Both the position numbers and the translations under genes were made by a program. Below, piece after piece: positions 34,551-43,903 of a stretch of 64,000 nt of DNA (positions within the stretch are counted from its first letter, which is position 1; each line of letters starts with the position of its first letter). The stretch comes from Hymenobacter piscis (GTDB lineage: Bacteria; Bacteroidota; Bacteroidia; Cytophagales; Hymenobacteraceae), in NCBI RefSeq assembly GCF_018760735.1, contig NZ_JAHHZN010000022.1, positions 1 through 64,000 on the forward strand, in the 5' to 3' direction. The notes beneath the pieces are model-generated. The model was not told where the DNA came from and did not search any database. It saw only the letters and a list, made by a program, of their open reading frames with translations.

Positions 34551-35234
34551 ATGGCCAAGAAAACTCCCGAATCCAAAGAAGCCGCGGCCGAGCGTCGCCA
34601 GCGTGAACTAGCCGCCCTGACTTCGGGCGTCGCCGCCTTTAGCCTGATGGGCGACGCGCCCCGGCCGGCAACACCTGCGCCAGCTCCTGTTGAGGCACCT
34701 GCCCCCGCTACTGCGCAAGCTCCGGTAGTGCCGGCTACTGCTGCTGTAGCAGCTCCACCAGTTGGGGCCAAGGAACAAGAGGGAAAAAAGGTGGCTTCTG
34801 CCCCGGAGCCGGCGCCCGCGCCTGCGGCCCCCGTTCAAGCGGTCGAGTCTGTTATGGAGGCCCCCGCCCCGATAGGGGAGGAGCCGCGGGCGACCGCGCT
34901 GCCCGTTCCGCCGGCCGCGGCCAGCACACCGGAAGAGCCAGATGATGCAGAAGCCGATGATGAGCTACCCGCCAGTACTGCCCCGGTTGCGGCAGCGGGG
35001 GAGCTTGACCTGACGCAACTGTTTGTGCATTCTTCGGAGAAGAAGACAACCACCCTGCGCATCACGGCCGACCATCAGCAGTATTTCGCCCAGCTCGGCT
35101 TTATCCTGGGTGGGGGCGCGTCGGCCCCCGACATCATTCACAACATCTTGAATCGCTTCCGGCAGGAGCACGAAGCGCAGCTGCAGAAGGCGATGAAAAA
35201 GCAGATTCGCCAGATGATGGCCCCCAAAAAATAG
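34551..35234 (+). CDS. DUF3408-like protein (TraB-like), probable DNA-binding partner of ParA
   Basis: A protein of 227 residues. The N-terminal two thirds is a low-complexity Ala/Pro/Glu-rich linker. The C-terminal about 65 residues are globular (KKTTTLRITADHQQYFAQLG, FILGGGASAPDIIHNILNRF) and end in a basic helix. This resembles the ribbon-helix-helix-like DUF3408 of TraB in Bacteroides conjugative transposons, where it follows traA. I infer it binds the TGCTTC array and acts as a ParB-like adaptor. There is no direct evidence of that. A strong terminator follows. Confidence 0.7.
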   Translation: MAKKTPESKEAAAERRQRELAALTSGVAAFSLMGDAPRPATPAPAPVEAPAPATAQAPVVPATAAVAAPPVGAKEQEGKKVASAPEPAPAPAAPVQAVESVMEAPAPIGEEPRATALPVPPAAASTPEEPDDAEADDELPASTAPVAAAGELDLTQLFVHSSEKKTTTLRITADHQQYFAQLGFILGGGASAPDIIHNILNRFRQEHEAQLQKAMKKQIRQMMAPKK

Positions 35235-35270
35235 GGGAGCCCTGGTATCCCAAAGATCCTGCGTACGTAT

Positions 35271-35312
35271 ACGGCCGGCTCACCTTCCGTGGTTGAGCCG
35301 GCCGTTTCCTTT
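35271..35312 (+). terminator. intrinsic terminator after the parA-DUF3408 pair
   Basis: A perfect 12-bp stem ACGGCCGGCTCA (35271-35282) / TGAGCCGGCCGT (35294-35305) with an 11-base loop, followed by the short T-rich stretch TTCCTTT. Confidence 0.75.
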
Positions 35313-35450
35313 CCCAGTACGGCCTGATCCTGAACCCTTAGCAGCCAGTAGGGGAGGGGAGAGGGCGCGCTATCTATCTGCTATGCCTACTCATGTATCT
35401 CGTTGTTCATCAACCCACCAACAGCCCGTTACCGCGTGAAGAGGGGTAGT

Positions 35451-37268
35451 ATGTGGGGGTTGCTTGGCCTGCTGCTCGGCCCCCTGGCTGGCGCTTTAGC
35501 TCAGCCCCCAGCCAGGCAGACCCAAACCACCGACTCGCTCCGGGTTTCGGCCCGGTCTACCATGTCGCCGGACTCCGTACGATACCAGGCACTGCGCGCT
35601 TTGAGCGATAGCCTGTTTGCGCTGGATGTACCGCAAGCTAGGCGGGCGGGAGAACAAGCTGTGGCGCTGGCCCGCCAGCGGAGCGACTGGCCGGGTGCGG
35701 CCGCCGCCCTCTACCAGCTGGCAGTAAACTGCGAGCGGGCGGCTGACTACGTAGCTGCCATGCGCTACAGTCAGCAGGGTGTCGAGCTGACCCGCGTGCA
35801 TCTTCCCGGCGAGCAGTGGCGCTTCACCCAGACCCTGGGGCTGGTGGCCGTAGCCACGAAGGACGTGGCCGCCGGCCTGCGCTACCTGCGCCAGGCCCAC
35901 CGGCAGCAGGCCGCCATTGCGGGCGTAGCAGCCGGAGAGCGGGGCAATTTGCTGCTCCACCTGGCTGACAATCACTTAGCACTCCGTCAGCCCGACTCTA
36001 CTTTGTACTACGCCTCCCGGGCACTGCCGCAGCTGCGCCACGCCGCGGACAGCCAGGGGCGGGGGCGGGTCTATTACCTGCGCGGGGCCATCTATGCCGA
36101 ACGCCTGCCGGTCTCGCGCCGGAGTCTGCAGGCGGCCGCCATAGAGTTGCAACGCGCCCTGAGCGTGTTCCAGCACGCTGGCCAGGAGGCCGATGCTGCC
36201 CGCGCGGCCCTGGCCCTGGCGCGGGTTCGCCGGCTGCAGGGTCGCCCCAAGACCGCCCAGCAAATGGCCGAGCGGGCGTTGCGTCTGGCCCGGGCGGGTA
36301 GGATGCCCGATGATGAAGCCGACGCCCTCTCCAGCCTGGCCCGGTCCTACGCCGACCAGAAACGCCCCCGCCGGGCCGACGAGTTCGACGCCCGGTCTCA
36401 GACCCTGCGGGACTCTCTCTTCAATGAGAACAAGGCCCGGGAATTGGCCCAGCTGCAGGTGCGCTACGACGTGCAGCTGCTCACCGAGCAGAAGCGGGCC
36501 GCCGAATTCGAGCAGCGCAGCCAGCGGGCCCAGCTACATTCGCTCTGGCTGCTGCTGGGCGGCCTGACGACCACCGTGGCCGTAGGCGGGGGATTGTACT
36601 GGCGGCTGCGGCGGCAGAAATCCCTGCTGGCCCTGGCCAACGAGGCCAACAGCCGGGCCGTGGCCGAGAAGGAAGTATTGCTGCAGGAAATTCACCACCG
36701 GGTCAAAAACAACCTGCAGCTGGTCAGCAGCCTGCTGGCCTGGCAGGGCAGCTCCTTACCTGACCCCGTGCTGCAGCAGGCCCTGGCCAGTTCCCGGACC
36801 CGTATCCAGAGCATGGCCTTGGTACACGAGTTTCTGTACCGGGCCGATGATCTCTCGCAGGTGCGCATGGACGAGTACCTGGGTGAGTTGCTGGAATCCC
36901 TGCACCGCTCGCTTACTACGCCCCGGCAGCGCATTCAACTCAGCCGCAGTCTGGACCCACTGGTCATGGACCCCAAAGAGGCCAGCGCCTTGGGACTGGT
37001 GGTAAATGAGCTGGTGACCAATGCCTATAAGCATGCCTTCCGGGAGCGGGAGCAGGGCAACCTGCACGTGGTGCTGGAAAAAACTGCGGCGGGCTTTTGG
37101 CTTGCAGTTCAGGATGATGGCGCCGGAATAACAGCTGAGCTAAACCCGGAAGAAACTCATTCGCTGGGCTTACAGTTGGTAAACACGCTGGCTCGACAGT
37201 TGAAGGCCAGTGTATCGACTGTTCCCAATCTACCCACGGGCACCCAGGTAGTAGTGGCCAGCACCTAG
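35451..37268 (+). CDS. TPR-containing sensor histidine kinase (HisKA_2 type)
   Basis: A protein of 605 residues. Signal sequence (about 1-17), TPR-like helical repeats (about 50-330), a coiled coil, one membrane helix (about 365-385), then a HisKA_2 kinase core. That core has LLQEIHHRVKNNLQLVSSLL (acceptor H415) and an HATPase domain (LVVNELVTNAYKHAF, VQDDGAGI). Such periplasmic-TPR kinases are common in Bacteroidetes and pair with LytTR regulators. The response-regulator gene follows after 35 bases. Location inside the conjugative element suggests control of transfer, as RteA/RteB does in CTnDOT, but with a different kinase class. Confidence 0.9.
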   Translation: MWGLLGLLLGPLAGALAQPPARQTQTTDSLRVSARSTMSPDSVRYQALRALSDSLFALDVPQARRAGEQAVALARQRSDWPGAAAALYQLAVNCERAADYVAAMRYSQQGVELTRVHLPGEQWRFTQTLGLVAVATKDVAAGLRYLRQAHRQQAAIAGVAAGERGNLLLHLADNHLALRQPDSTLYYASRALPQLRHAADSQGRGRVYYLRGAIYAERLPVSRRSLQAAAIELQRALSVFQHAGQEADAARAALALARVRRLQGRPKTAQQMAERALRLARAGRMPDDEADALSSLARSYADQKRPRRADEFDARSQTLRDSLFNENKARELAQLQVRYDVQLLTEQKRAAEFEQRSQRAQLHSLWLLLGGLTTTVAVGGGLYWRLRRQKSLLALANEANSRAVAEKEVLLQEIHHRVKNNLQLVSSLLAWQGSSLPDPVLQQALASSRTRIQSMALVHEFLYRADDLSQVRMDEYLGELLESLHRSLTTPRQRIQLSRSLDPLVMDPKEASALGLVVNELVTNAYKHAFREREQGNLHVVLEKTAAGFWLAVQDDGAGITAELNPEETHSLGLQLVNTLARQLKASVSTVPNLPTGTQVVVAST

Positions 37269-37303
37269 GCGGTTGGCTCGTTACCGGGCCCTAACCCGAT
37301 GCT

Positions 37304-38065
37304 ATGGCTACTATCCTCATCGTAGAAGACGAACTGCTGATTGCCGCCGAGATTGAACGTACCCTGGTCCGGCTGGGCCACTCGCCGCTGCCCCCCGTGG
37401 AGAGCAGTGACGAGGCGCTGCAGGTCTTGGCCGCCCAGCCCGTGGAGCTGGTGCTGATGGACATCAACATTGCCGGGGACTGCGACGGTATTGCGGCCGC
37501 GCTGCTCGTGCGGCGGCAGTTTGCCGTGCCGGTGGTGTTTCTAACGGCCCGCTCCGACTCGGCTACTCTGAACCGGGCCAAGCTGGCCCAGCCCTACGGC
37601 TTTCTGGTCAAGCCCTTCACCGATGATTCGCTGCGGGTGCAGATTGAGCTGGCCCTGTTCAACGCCTACCAGGCCGGGCCGGTGGGACCAGAGCTGGATT
37701 CGGCCGACGCCGGCACGGAGGTGCTGGGTCCCGCCGAGCGCTGCCCCAAGTTCAAGGACTACCTGTTCGTGCGCAAAGGCTCGGGCCACGTGAAGGTGCT
37801 GCTCAGCGACATTCTCTACTTCGAGGCCCTGCAGAACTACGTGCGCCTGCACACGGTGCGGGAGCGGTTTGTGTTTGACTCCACCCTTAAGGAGCTGGAG
37901 CAAAAGCTGCCCGACCAGTTTTTCAAGACCCACCGCTCCCACATCGTAAACCTGGACCACGTGCAGGCCTATGAGGAAAGTAGTGTGCTACTGGGTGCCG
38001 AATACGTGCCGGTGAGCCGTTCCTGCAAGGATGAGCTAAAGAGCCGCATTCACTTGGTAGGGTAG
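37304..38065 (+). CDS. LytTR-type response regulator
   Basis: A protein of 253 residues. The receiver domain (about 1-120) has acidic D9, phospho-acceptor D53 in LVLMDINIAGD, and K103 in FLVKPF. A linker leads to a LytTR DNA-binding domain (about 150-250; YLFVRKGSGHVKVLLSDILY, FFKTHRSHIVNLDHVQAYEE). It pairs with the HisKA_2 kinase directly upstream. LytTR proteins bind short direct repeats upstream of target promoters. A likely target is the tra operon, whose promoter region begins about 450 bases downstream. This is an inference from position. Confidence 0.93.
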   Translation: MATILIVEDELLIAAEIERTLVRLGHSPLPPVESSDEALQVLAAQPVELVLMDINIAGDCDGIAAALLVRRQFAVPVVFLTARSDSATLNRAKLAQPYGFLVKPFTDDSLRVQIELALFNAYQAGPVGPELDSADAGTEVLGPAERCPKFKDYLFVRKGSGHVKVLLSDILYFEALQNYVRLHTVRERFVFDSTLKELEQKLPDQFFKTHRSHIVNLDHVQAYEESSVLLGAEYVPVSRSCKDELKSRIHLVG

Positions 38066-38588
38066 TCCCGCCGCCCCGCTGCCCCGTTTTGTGGCCAATG
38101 CCCGGCTGGGCTAGTTTGAAGAGGCATTGACTGGGGCCGGGCTGCCGGCGGATGCCGTTGCGGCAGAAACTGAAGCCTGCAGGACCGAGCTCATTCACCA
38201 CCTGCGGCAACTAATCCGTGAACGACTCTAACAAGTGAGCTCCTGTGTGGGCCGCTACAACCCACCGGGGACCGGGCCAACTGGCTTGTTCTCCGATGGG
38301 TTGTTGTGCTTAGGGGGATGACGTAGACCTGCTTGGCCCAGAGCACATCGTGCCGGGGCTGGTCAAGTCCATGGGAGGCAGCAGAGATGAGGCCATTCAG
38401 CGCGAAAACGGTCGGAAAAGGCCTTCCATTCGTGTAGAGTCGGCGCACCTCACCACCCGATTTTAACCGTTCGTCAACTTTCTACTAATCGTTTTTTGGG
38501 ACCGGATAGGTTTGCACAAGTCAAACCTCGGTTTGGCACGCCCACGCTCAGGTCGGCCGACCCGAGGTGCCACGCTTGATTCCTGACG
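38066..38588. other. 523-base intergenic region before the tra operon, with a possible gene remnant
   Basis: Bases 38116-38231 read as a protein-like tail (FEEALTGAGLPADAVAAETE, then ACRTELIHHLRQLIRERL and a stop) without a start codon, so a decayed gene end is possible. The rest has no convincing gene. The region should hold the promoter and any regulator sites of the tra operon. Confidence 0.4.
38507..38514 (+). promoter_or_regulatory. -7 promoter element of the tra operon (TAGGTTTG)
   Basis: An exact match to TAnnTTTG, 75 bases before the first tra-region ATG at 38589. A matching TTTG -33 box is not seen at the normal distance, which would fit a promoter needing an activator such as the LytTR regulator next door. 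Confidence 0.45.
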
Positions 38589-39395
38589 ATGCTCAGCGCT
38601 TATTCCTGGAGCCAGTTTGGCCTGTTTATGCTGGTCGTGGTTCTGCTCTACTACCTAGTAGTCGGATTACTCTATTACCGCGCCGAACTCGCCCCGCTGC
38701 TCTCGCTTAGTAAACGCGGCGCGGGCAGCACCCCGTCCCCCGCCACGGCTCCCCCCGCCCTGGTGCGCCCAACCTCCGCCTTTGCGCCACCGCAACCGGC
38801 TGCCGCCGTGGCAGCACCGGAAGCTATGGTAGAGGAGGAGGGCGCCGCCGAGAACCTGCCCCCAGCCACTGAATCGGTCGTGGAAGGTCTGTTACCGGCT
38901 TCCACGGCCACGGCTACCGGCCAGGACCAGAGCGCCGACGACAGCACGCCCATGGATGCCGCTTCGGGCTCGGCCGAGGAGCAGGCCGCCGCCCAGGACC
39001 AGACCCGCACCGAAGCCCCCGACCACGCCGATGAGCGCCTGGCGGAGCTGGTACGGCGCGAGGCTCACGCCGATGCGGACCCGCCGGCGGTAGACCAACC
39101 CGCTGAACTTCTCGACGCCGAACCCGTGCGCCAAGAACAGCTACCGGCGGGCTACGAGCCCCTGGCCTCGTTCGAGGAGCCGGTGGCCTCCCCGCTGGAC
39201 ATCATCACGGCTGGGCCCGCGCCGCAGCTGGTGGCCGCCGAATCAGTCAGCGAATACATCGCCTTGCTGCAGGCGGGCCAGAATCCGCCCGCCCCGGCCG
39301 GCCTGCAGGGCACCTGCCTGGCCGGGCAAATGGCCCAGCACCTGGAAGAATACCAGGCCGAACTGGCCGCCCTGTTCGGGGCCGACGAGCTGTAG
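38589..39395 (+). CDS. single-pass membrane protein at the head of the tra operon, unknown
   Basis: A protein of 268 residues. One N-terminal membrane helix (about 9-29, FGLFMLVVVLLYYLVVGLLYY) is followed by a long Ala/Pro/Glu/Asp-rich acidic region (about 45-205) with no fold. A small C-terminal part (SVSEYIALLQAG, GQMAQHLEEYQAELAALFG) ends the protein. Its position before traE suggests the TraC/TraD slot of CTnDOT-type elements, but I see no sequence signature to name it. The gene is 44 bases upstream of traE, in the same direction. Confidence 0.7.
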   Translation: MLSAYSWSQFGLFMLVVVLLYYLVVGLLYYRAELAPLLSLSKRGAGSTPSPATAPPALVRPTSAFAPPQPAAAVAAPEAMVEEEGAAENLPPATESVVEGLLPASTATATGQDQSADDSTPMDAASGSAEEQAAAQDQTRTEAPDHADERLAELVRREAHADADPPAVDQPAELLDAEPVRQEQLPAGYEPLASFEEPVASPLDIITAGPAPQLVAAESVSEYIALLQAGQNPPAPAGLQGTCLAGQMAQHLEEYQAELAALFGADEL

Positions 39396-39439
39396 CGCCC
39401 GGCCGGCCCATCCCCTAAGTCTCATTCTTTCCCATTCCT

Positions 39440-39757
39440 ATGAACCAGAAGCATTTTAGTACCTCGCTGGCCATTCTGGCCCTGCTCCTTAGCTCGCACC
39501 TGCTCTATGCCCAGACCGGGGGCGGCAACGGCACGGCCGGCATCCAGGATGCCACCACCCAGGTCACCAGCTACTTCGACCCGCTCACCAAGCTCATGTA
39601 CGCCATCGGGGCGGTACTGGGTCTGGTGGGTGCCATCAAGGTGTACAGCAAGTGGAACTCCGGCGACCAAGACACCCAGAAAACGGCCGTGTCGTGGTTT
39701 GGCTCCATGATTTTCCTGGTCATCGTGGCCACGGTGGTGCGCTCGTTCTTCCTGTAA
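39440..39757 (+). CDS. traE: conjugation protein TraE (DUF4134, VirB2-like size)
   Basis: A protein of 105 residues: signal peptide (about 1-25), then a short segment GIQDATTQVTSYFDPLTKLMYAI and two membrane helices (about 50-66 and 86-103) separated by KVYSKWNSGDQDTQKTAVSWFG. This matches DUF4134, TraE of CTnDOT-type transposons, which has the size and topology of a VirB2-like pilin subunit. The next genes are traF and the VirB4 ATPase. Confidence 0.92.
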   Translation: MNQKHFSTSLAILALLLSSHLLYAQTGGGNGTAGIQDATTQVTSYFDPLTKLMYAIGAVLGLVGAIKVYSKWNSGDQDTQKTAVSWFGSMIFLVIVATVVRSFFL

Positions 39758-39768
39758 GCCCCCAGGCC

Positions 39769-40101
39769 ATGCCCGTATACGACCTGAACCGGGGCATCAA
39801 CAAGCCCGTCGAATTCAAGGGGCTGGTGGGCAGCAACATCTACTTTCTGGTGGCCGGCATCGGGCTGGTGTTTGCCCTGTTCGTGACCTGCTACCTGGCG
39901 GGCGTGCCCCTGGTGCTGACTGTGCTGCTAACCTTCCTGGCCGGGGGCGGCATGTGGGCCGGCGTCTTCGCCCTGAACCGCCGCTTCGGCGAGCACGGGC
40001 TGATGAAAGCCGCCGCCCGCCGCTCCTCGCCCCGCTACATCACCAACCGGCACAGCCGCCTTTTCCAACGCCTCAACCAGGACCCGCCCGGCCGCGCGTA
40101 G
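39769..40101 (+). CDS. traF: conjugation protein TraF (DUF4133, VirB3-like)
   Basis: A protein of 110 residues starting MPVYDLNRGINKPVEFKGL, the typical DUF4133 start. Two membrane helices follow (about 27-47 and 50-70), then a basic end. It corresponds to VirB3, the inner-membrane partner of the VirB4 ATPase, which is encoded 29 bases downstream. It follows traE by 11 bases. Confidence 0.92.
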   Translation: MPVYDLNRGINKPVEFKGLVGSNIYFLVAGIGLVFALFVTCYLAGVPLVLTVLLTFLAGGGMWAGVFALNRRFGEHGLMKAAARRSSPRYITNRHSRLFQRLNQDPPGRA

Positions 40102-40130
40102 CGGCCGGGGCGGGTACTTTTCCCCTGCCC

Positions 40131-42617
40131 ATGAGCAACAAGGTTCTGCCCTCCGTTTCCCTGGAATCCAAGCAGCCCATCTACAAGGTGGAAAAGGACT
40201 GCCTCGTCTCGAAAAACGCGGACGTGACGGTGGCCTTCCGCCTGGAGCTGCCGGAAATTTTCACCCTCTCGCGCGAGGACTACGCCCAACTGCAGGCCGC
40301 CTTCGTGAAGGCCGTGCGCCTGCTGCCCGACCACTGCGTGGTGCATAAGCAGGACTGGTACGTGGAGGACAAGTACGCCCCGGGCTTCGAGGCTGAACGC
40401 ACGCTGCTCTCCGCCGCCTACGAGCGGCACTTCCACGAGCGGCCGTTCCTCAACCACTTCTGCTACCTCTACCTCACCAAAACCTCGTCGGAGCGGCCTA
40501 ACTGGGGCAGCACCTCGGGACTGCTGGCCCGCCGCCACATCGTGCCCAAGGACCTGCTCGACACGAAGGTGCTGGAAAGCTTCCTGGACAGCGTGGGCCA
40601 GTTCGTGCGCACGCTGGAAGGGGTAGGGCCCACCAACGCGCCGTTCATCCGCTCGCACCGGCTGACGTCGGATGAGCTGGCCGGGACCCAGCAGAAGGCC
40701 GGGCTGCTGGAAAAATATCTCTCGCTGGACCTGTCCGACCAGGCCCTGCAGGTAGACCTGGACTTGACCAATGGGCTGAAGGTAGGGCAGGAATTCTGCC
40801 AGATGTTCTCGGTGGCCAACCTGGATGATTTGCCCACCGCGGTGGAAACCGACAGCCGCTACGAGGCCTACAGCACCGAGTACTCGGACTTCCCCATCTC
40901 GTTTGCCGCGCCGCTGGGGCTGCTGCTGGGCACCAGCCATATTCTGAACCAGTACGTGTTTCTGGACAACACCCAGAAAACGGTGAAAACCTTCGAGCAG
41001 AAGAAGGACCGGCTCAACTCCCTCTCGCTCTACTCCCGGCAGAATGCCATCAACGTGGAGTACTACCACGCCTTTCTCAACGAGCTGATCACCCACAAGC
41101 GCCGCCCGGTGCGGGTGCACTGCAACGTGCTGACCTGGGGCAGGAGCGAGGAGGAATTGACCGAGGTGCGCAAGCTGGTTAACGCCGCCTTCAACCAGAT
41201 GAACTGCAAGCCCCGGCAGAACACCGTGGATATTGCCGCGCTCTACTGGGGCGGCATTCCGGGCAACGCCGGCGACTTTCCCGCGGAGGAAACCTTCTAC
41301 ACCTTCATCGAGCAGGCCGTCTGCTTCTGGGCCTCGGAAACCAACTACCGCTCCACCGGGGCCACCAAGGGCATCAAGCTCTCCGACCGCCTCACCGGCA
41401 AGCCCGTGCTGGTGGACATCTCCGACGAGCCGATGAAGCGGCAGGTCATCTTCAACCGCAACAAGTTCGTGCTCGGCCCCTCGGGTTCGGGCAAGTCGTT
41501 TTTCACCAACCACATGGTGCGCCAGTACTATGAGCAGGGCGCCCACGTGCTGCTGGTGGATACGGGCAACTCCTACAAAGGTCTCTGCGAGCTGGTGGGC
41601 GGGGTGTACTTCACCTACGAGGAAGACGAGCCGATTGCCTTCAACCCCTTCCTGATTTCGGGCAAGCTCGACGTGGAGAAGAAGGAAAGCATCAAAACGC
41701 TGCTGCAGGCGCTCTGGAAAAAGGACGACGAGGCGGTCAGCCAGTCCGAGTATGTGTCGCTCTCCACGGCCGTGAGCCTGTATTACGTGATGCTCGAAGC
41801 CAACCCGGCTATTCAGCCCAGTTTCAACACGTTCTACGAGTTTGTGAAGGGCACCTACCGCAGGGTGCTGGAGGAGGAGAAGGTGCGCGAGAAGGACTTC
41901 GATATCGACAACTTTCTCTACGTGCTCGGGCCCTACTACCGCGGCGGCGAGTACGACTACCTGCTCAACTCCGATAAGGAGTTGGACCTGGTGCAGGCCC
42001 CGTTCATTGTCTTCGAGCTGGACAACATCAAGGACCACCCCATTCTGTTTCCGGTGGTCACGCTCATCATCATGGAAACCTTCATCTCCAAGATGCGCAA
42101 GCTCAAGGGGGTGCGAAAAATGATTCTGATTGAGGAGGCCTGGAAGGCGCTAACCACGCCCGGCATGGCCGCCTACATCAAGTACCTGTTCAAGACGGTG
42201 CGCAAGTTCTTCGGCGAGGCCATCGTGGTAACGCAGGAAATCGACGACATCATCGGCAACGAGATTATCAAGGACGCCATCATCAACAACTCGGACTGCA
42301 AGATTCTGCTCGACCAGCGCAAGTTCATCAACCGCTTCGAGGAGATTCAGGCCCTGCTCTCGCTTACACCCAAGGAAAAGGACTTGGTGCTGAGCATCAA
42401 CCGCGACAACCAGCCCGCGCGGGGCCGCTACACCGAGGTGTTTATTAGCCTGGGCGGGGTCGTGTCGAAGGTGTACGCCATCGAGGTGTCGAAGGAAGAA
42501 TACGTGACCTACACCACCGAGGAAACCGAGAAGGTGCGGCTGTTCGAGAAGCTGCGCCAGACCGGCGACATGCCCACGGCCATCAAGCTGTTCGCCGCCG
42601 AGCTGCGTGAGGGGTAA
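40131..42617 (+). CDS. traG: conjugation ATPase TraG (VirB4 family)
   Basis: A protein of 828 residues. The N-terminal VirB4 domain (about 1-400) precedes the ATPase core: Walker A FVLGPSGSGKSFF (K455), AHVLLVDTGNSYKGLCELVG, Walker B KMILIEEAWKALTTPGMA, and IVVTQEIDDIIGNEIIKDAI with RxxR-like elements near NSDCKILLDQRKF. It powers assembly of the conjugation channel at the inner membrane. The ATG at 40131 (MSNKVLPSVSLESK) is chosen because upstream in-frame sequence overlaps traF. It is the largest gene of the tra operon and appears intact. Confidence 0.96.
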   Translation: MSNKVLPSVSLESKQPIYKVEKDCLVSKNADVTVAFRLELPEIFTLSREDYAQLQAAFVKAVRLLPDHCVVHKQDWYVEDKYAPGFEAERTLLSAAYERHFHERPFLNHFCYLYLTKTSSERPNWGSTSGLLARRHIVPKDLLDTKVLESFLDSVGQFVRTLEGVGPTNAPFIRSHRLTSDELAGTQQKAGLLEKYLSLDLSDQALQVDLDLTNGLKVGQEFCQMFSVANLDDLPTAVETDSRYEAYSTEYSDFPISFAAPLGLLLGTSHILNQYVFLDNTQKTVKTFEQKKDRLNSLSLYSRQNAINVEYYHAFLNELITHKRRPVRVHCNVLTWGRSEEELTEVRKLVNAAFNQMNCKPRQNTVDIAALYWGGIPGNAGDFPAEETFYTFIEQAVCFWASETNYRSTGATKGIKLSDRLTGKPVLVDISDEPMKRQVIFNRNKFVLGPSGSGKSFFTNHMVRQYYEQGAHVLLVDTGNSYKGLCELVGGVYFTYEEDEPIAFNPFLISGKLDVEKKESIKTLLQALWKKDDEAVSQSEYVSLSTAVSLYYVMLEANPAIQPSFNTFYEFVKGTYRRVLEEEKVREKDFDIDNFLYVLGPYYRGGEYDYLLNSDKELDLVQAPFIVFELDNIKDHPILFPVVTLIIMETFISKMRKLKGVRKMILIEEAWKALTTPGMAAYIKYLFKTVRKFFGEAIVVTQEIDDIIGNEIIKDAIINNSDCKILLDQRKFINRFEEIQALLSLTPKEKDLVLSINRDNQPARGRYTEVFISLGGVVSKVYAIEVSKEEYVTYTTEETEKVRLFEKLRQTGDMPTAIKLFAAELREG

Positions 42618-42649
42618 GCGGTTCCAACATCAACAAAAGGGAAAAAACG

Positions 42650-43207
42650 ATGCGCACTCAATTGCTTCACCTAGCCCTGCCGCTGGCGCTGCTCAGCAGC
42701 TGCGGCGCTGATACATCCCCGGCCAACTCGCCGGCGGCAGCCCCAGCAGCCAATGCTCCTGCTCCCGCCTCGGCCGAGGTAGCCGCCGCGCAGGCCCTGA
42801 CCGACAGCCTGGTGGCCTTGCCCGCCGCTGAGCCAGCCGACAAGACGGCGGCCCGTCGCTACGCCCAGTTTGTGGCAGCCTGGCAGGGCAGCGACTTGGA
42901 CGCCTCGGTGAAGGAGCACCCGGTGGTACGCAGCGGCTGGGCCCGTTACCGCTACGTGCTGCGCACGATAGCCCGCTCGCGGGGCCTACCCCGGGTGCAG
43001 CCCGAAGACGTGGCCACCTGGAACGGCCTGGCGGGCCGCTGCGAAACAGTGGCCACGATGCTGCTGGCCCTGACCAAGGAGCCCAACGTGACGGCAACGC
43101 AGGCCCTGCCCACGCTGCTGGGCTTTGAAGGCGGCACCGGCCAGGCCCGTTTCGAAGCCGAGCGGCACCTGAAGTACCTGCTGCACCCGCAAACCCGAAA
43201 TCAATAA
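42650..43207 (+). CDS. lipoprotein in the tra operon, unknown function
   Basis: A protein of 185 residues with a lipoprotein signal (MRTQLLHLALPLALLSSCGA, lipobox LSSC). An Ala/Pro-rich spacer precedes a helical domain (about 65-180) with KTAARRYAQFVAAWQGSDLD and ARYRYVLRTIARSRGLPRVQ. It lies between the VirB4 gene and the two TraI-like genes, where CTnDOT has traH. It may be a VirB7-like lipoprotein or an entry-exclusion factor. Neither role can be shown from sequence. Confidence 0.7.
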   Translation: MRTQLLHLALPLALLSSCGADTSPANSPAAAPAANAPAPASAEVAAAQALTDSLVALPAAEPADKTAARRYAQFVAAWQGSDLDASVKEHPVVRSGWARYRYVLRTIARSRGLPRVQPEDVATWNGLAGRCETVATMLLALTKEPNVTATQALPTLLGFEGGTGQARFEAERHLKYLLHPQTRNQ

Positions 43208-43234
43208 GCTTTCCACCACCCAAATGTGCCGCCC

Positions 43235-43888
43235 ATGCAGAAGAAAATCATCCTCCTCAGCCTGGCCTCGCTGGGACTTAGTGCTACCCGGGCCTCGGCT
43301 CAGCTGGTGGTATCGGCCCCGCTGCTGGAAGGGCAAAGCGCGGTGCAGACCGGCCTGCAAAAGACTATGAAGGGACTGGAAGCCGCTGCCAACAAGCTGG
43401 TGGCCTTCGGGGTGAAGGAGCAGGAGCTGACCAAAACCTTTGCCCGCAAGAACCTGGAGCAGCACAAAGAATGGTACGACGGCCTGCTCAAAGTCAGCGC
43501 CGCCGTGCGCGACTACCGCCGGGTGCGCTCCATCTACGCCAAGCAAACCCAGATTATCCAGCAGTACTCGGATGCCATCAACGTGCTGCGCACCTCGCCC
43601 TATATCACACCCCAGCAGCTCACGCAGATGACCAGCGTGTACGCTCAGCTACTGACGGAAGGAGCCAACACCGTGGCCGACCTGCGCACCGTGGTCAGCC
43701 CAGCCATGCTCAAGATGACCGACGCCGAGCGCATGGAGTTCATCGACCAGCTGGACGCCAAAATCACCGACCAGTTGGGCCTGGTCAGCTACTTCACCCG
43801 GCGCAACATGCTGCAGTTGCGGGCGGCCCAGCAAATCGAGCAGGACCGCCAGACCCTGCTATCGTTCATGGGCTCCAGTGCCCGCTAA
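43235..43888 (+). CDS. TraI-like conjugation protein (DUF4141 type), first of two paralogues
   Basis: A protein of 217 residues: signal peptide (about 1-20, ending ASAQ), then an all-helical, coiled-coil-rich secreted protein with KEWYDGLLKVSAAVRDYRRV and AERMEFIDQLDAKITDQLGL. This is the pattern of TraI (DUF4141), a VirB5-like minor component of the channel. The next gene encodes a paralogue with the same WY(D/S)GLL(K/Q)(V/I)SA(A/G)VR(D/N)YRRVR core. The ATG at 43235 fits the signal peptide. Confidence 0.8.
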   Translation: MQKKIILLSLASLGLSATRASAQLVVSAPLLEGQSAVQTGLQKTMKGLEAAANKLVAFGVKEQELTKTFARKNLEQHKEWYDGLLKVSAAVRDYRRVRSIYAKQTQIIQQYSDAINVLRTSPYITPQQLTQMTSVYAQLLTEGANTVADLRTVVSPAMLKMTDAERMEFIDQLDAKITDQLGLVSYFTRRNMLQLRAAQQIEQDRQTLLSFMGSSAR

Positions 43889-43903
43889 CCCCTCCCGCTG
43901 CCG

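Noticed and set aside
38191..38448. Reverse-strand frame of 85 codons before the tra operon
   Set aside because: No recognisable domain, and it lies in the region that should hold the tra promoter. A transposase remnant was considered but no motif supports it.
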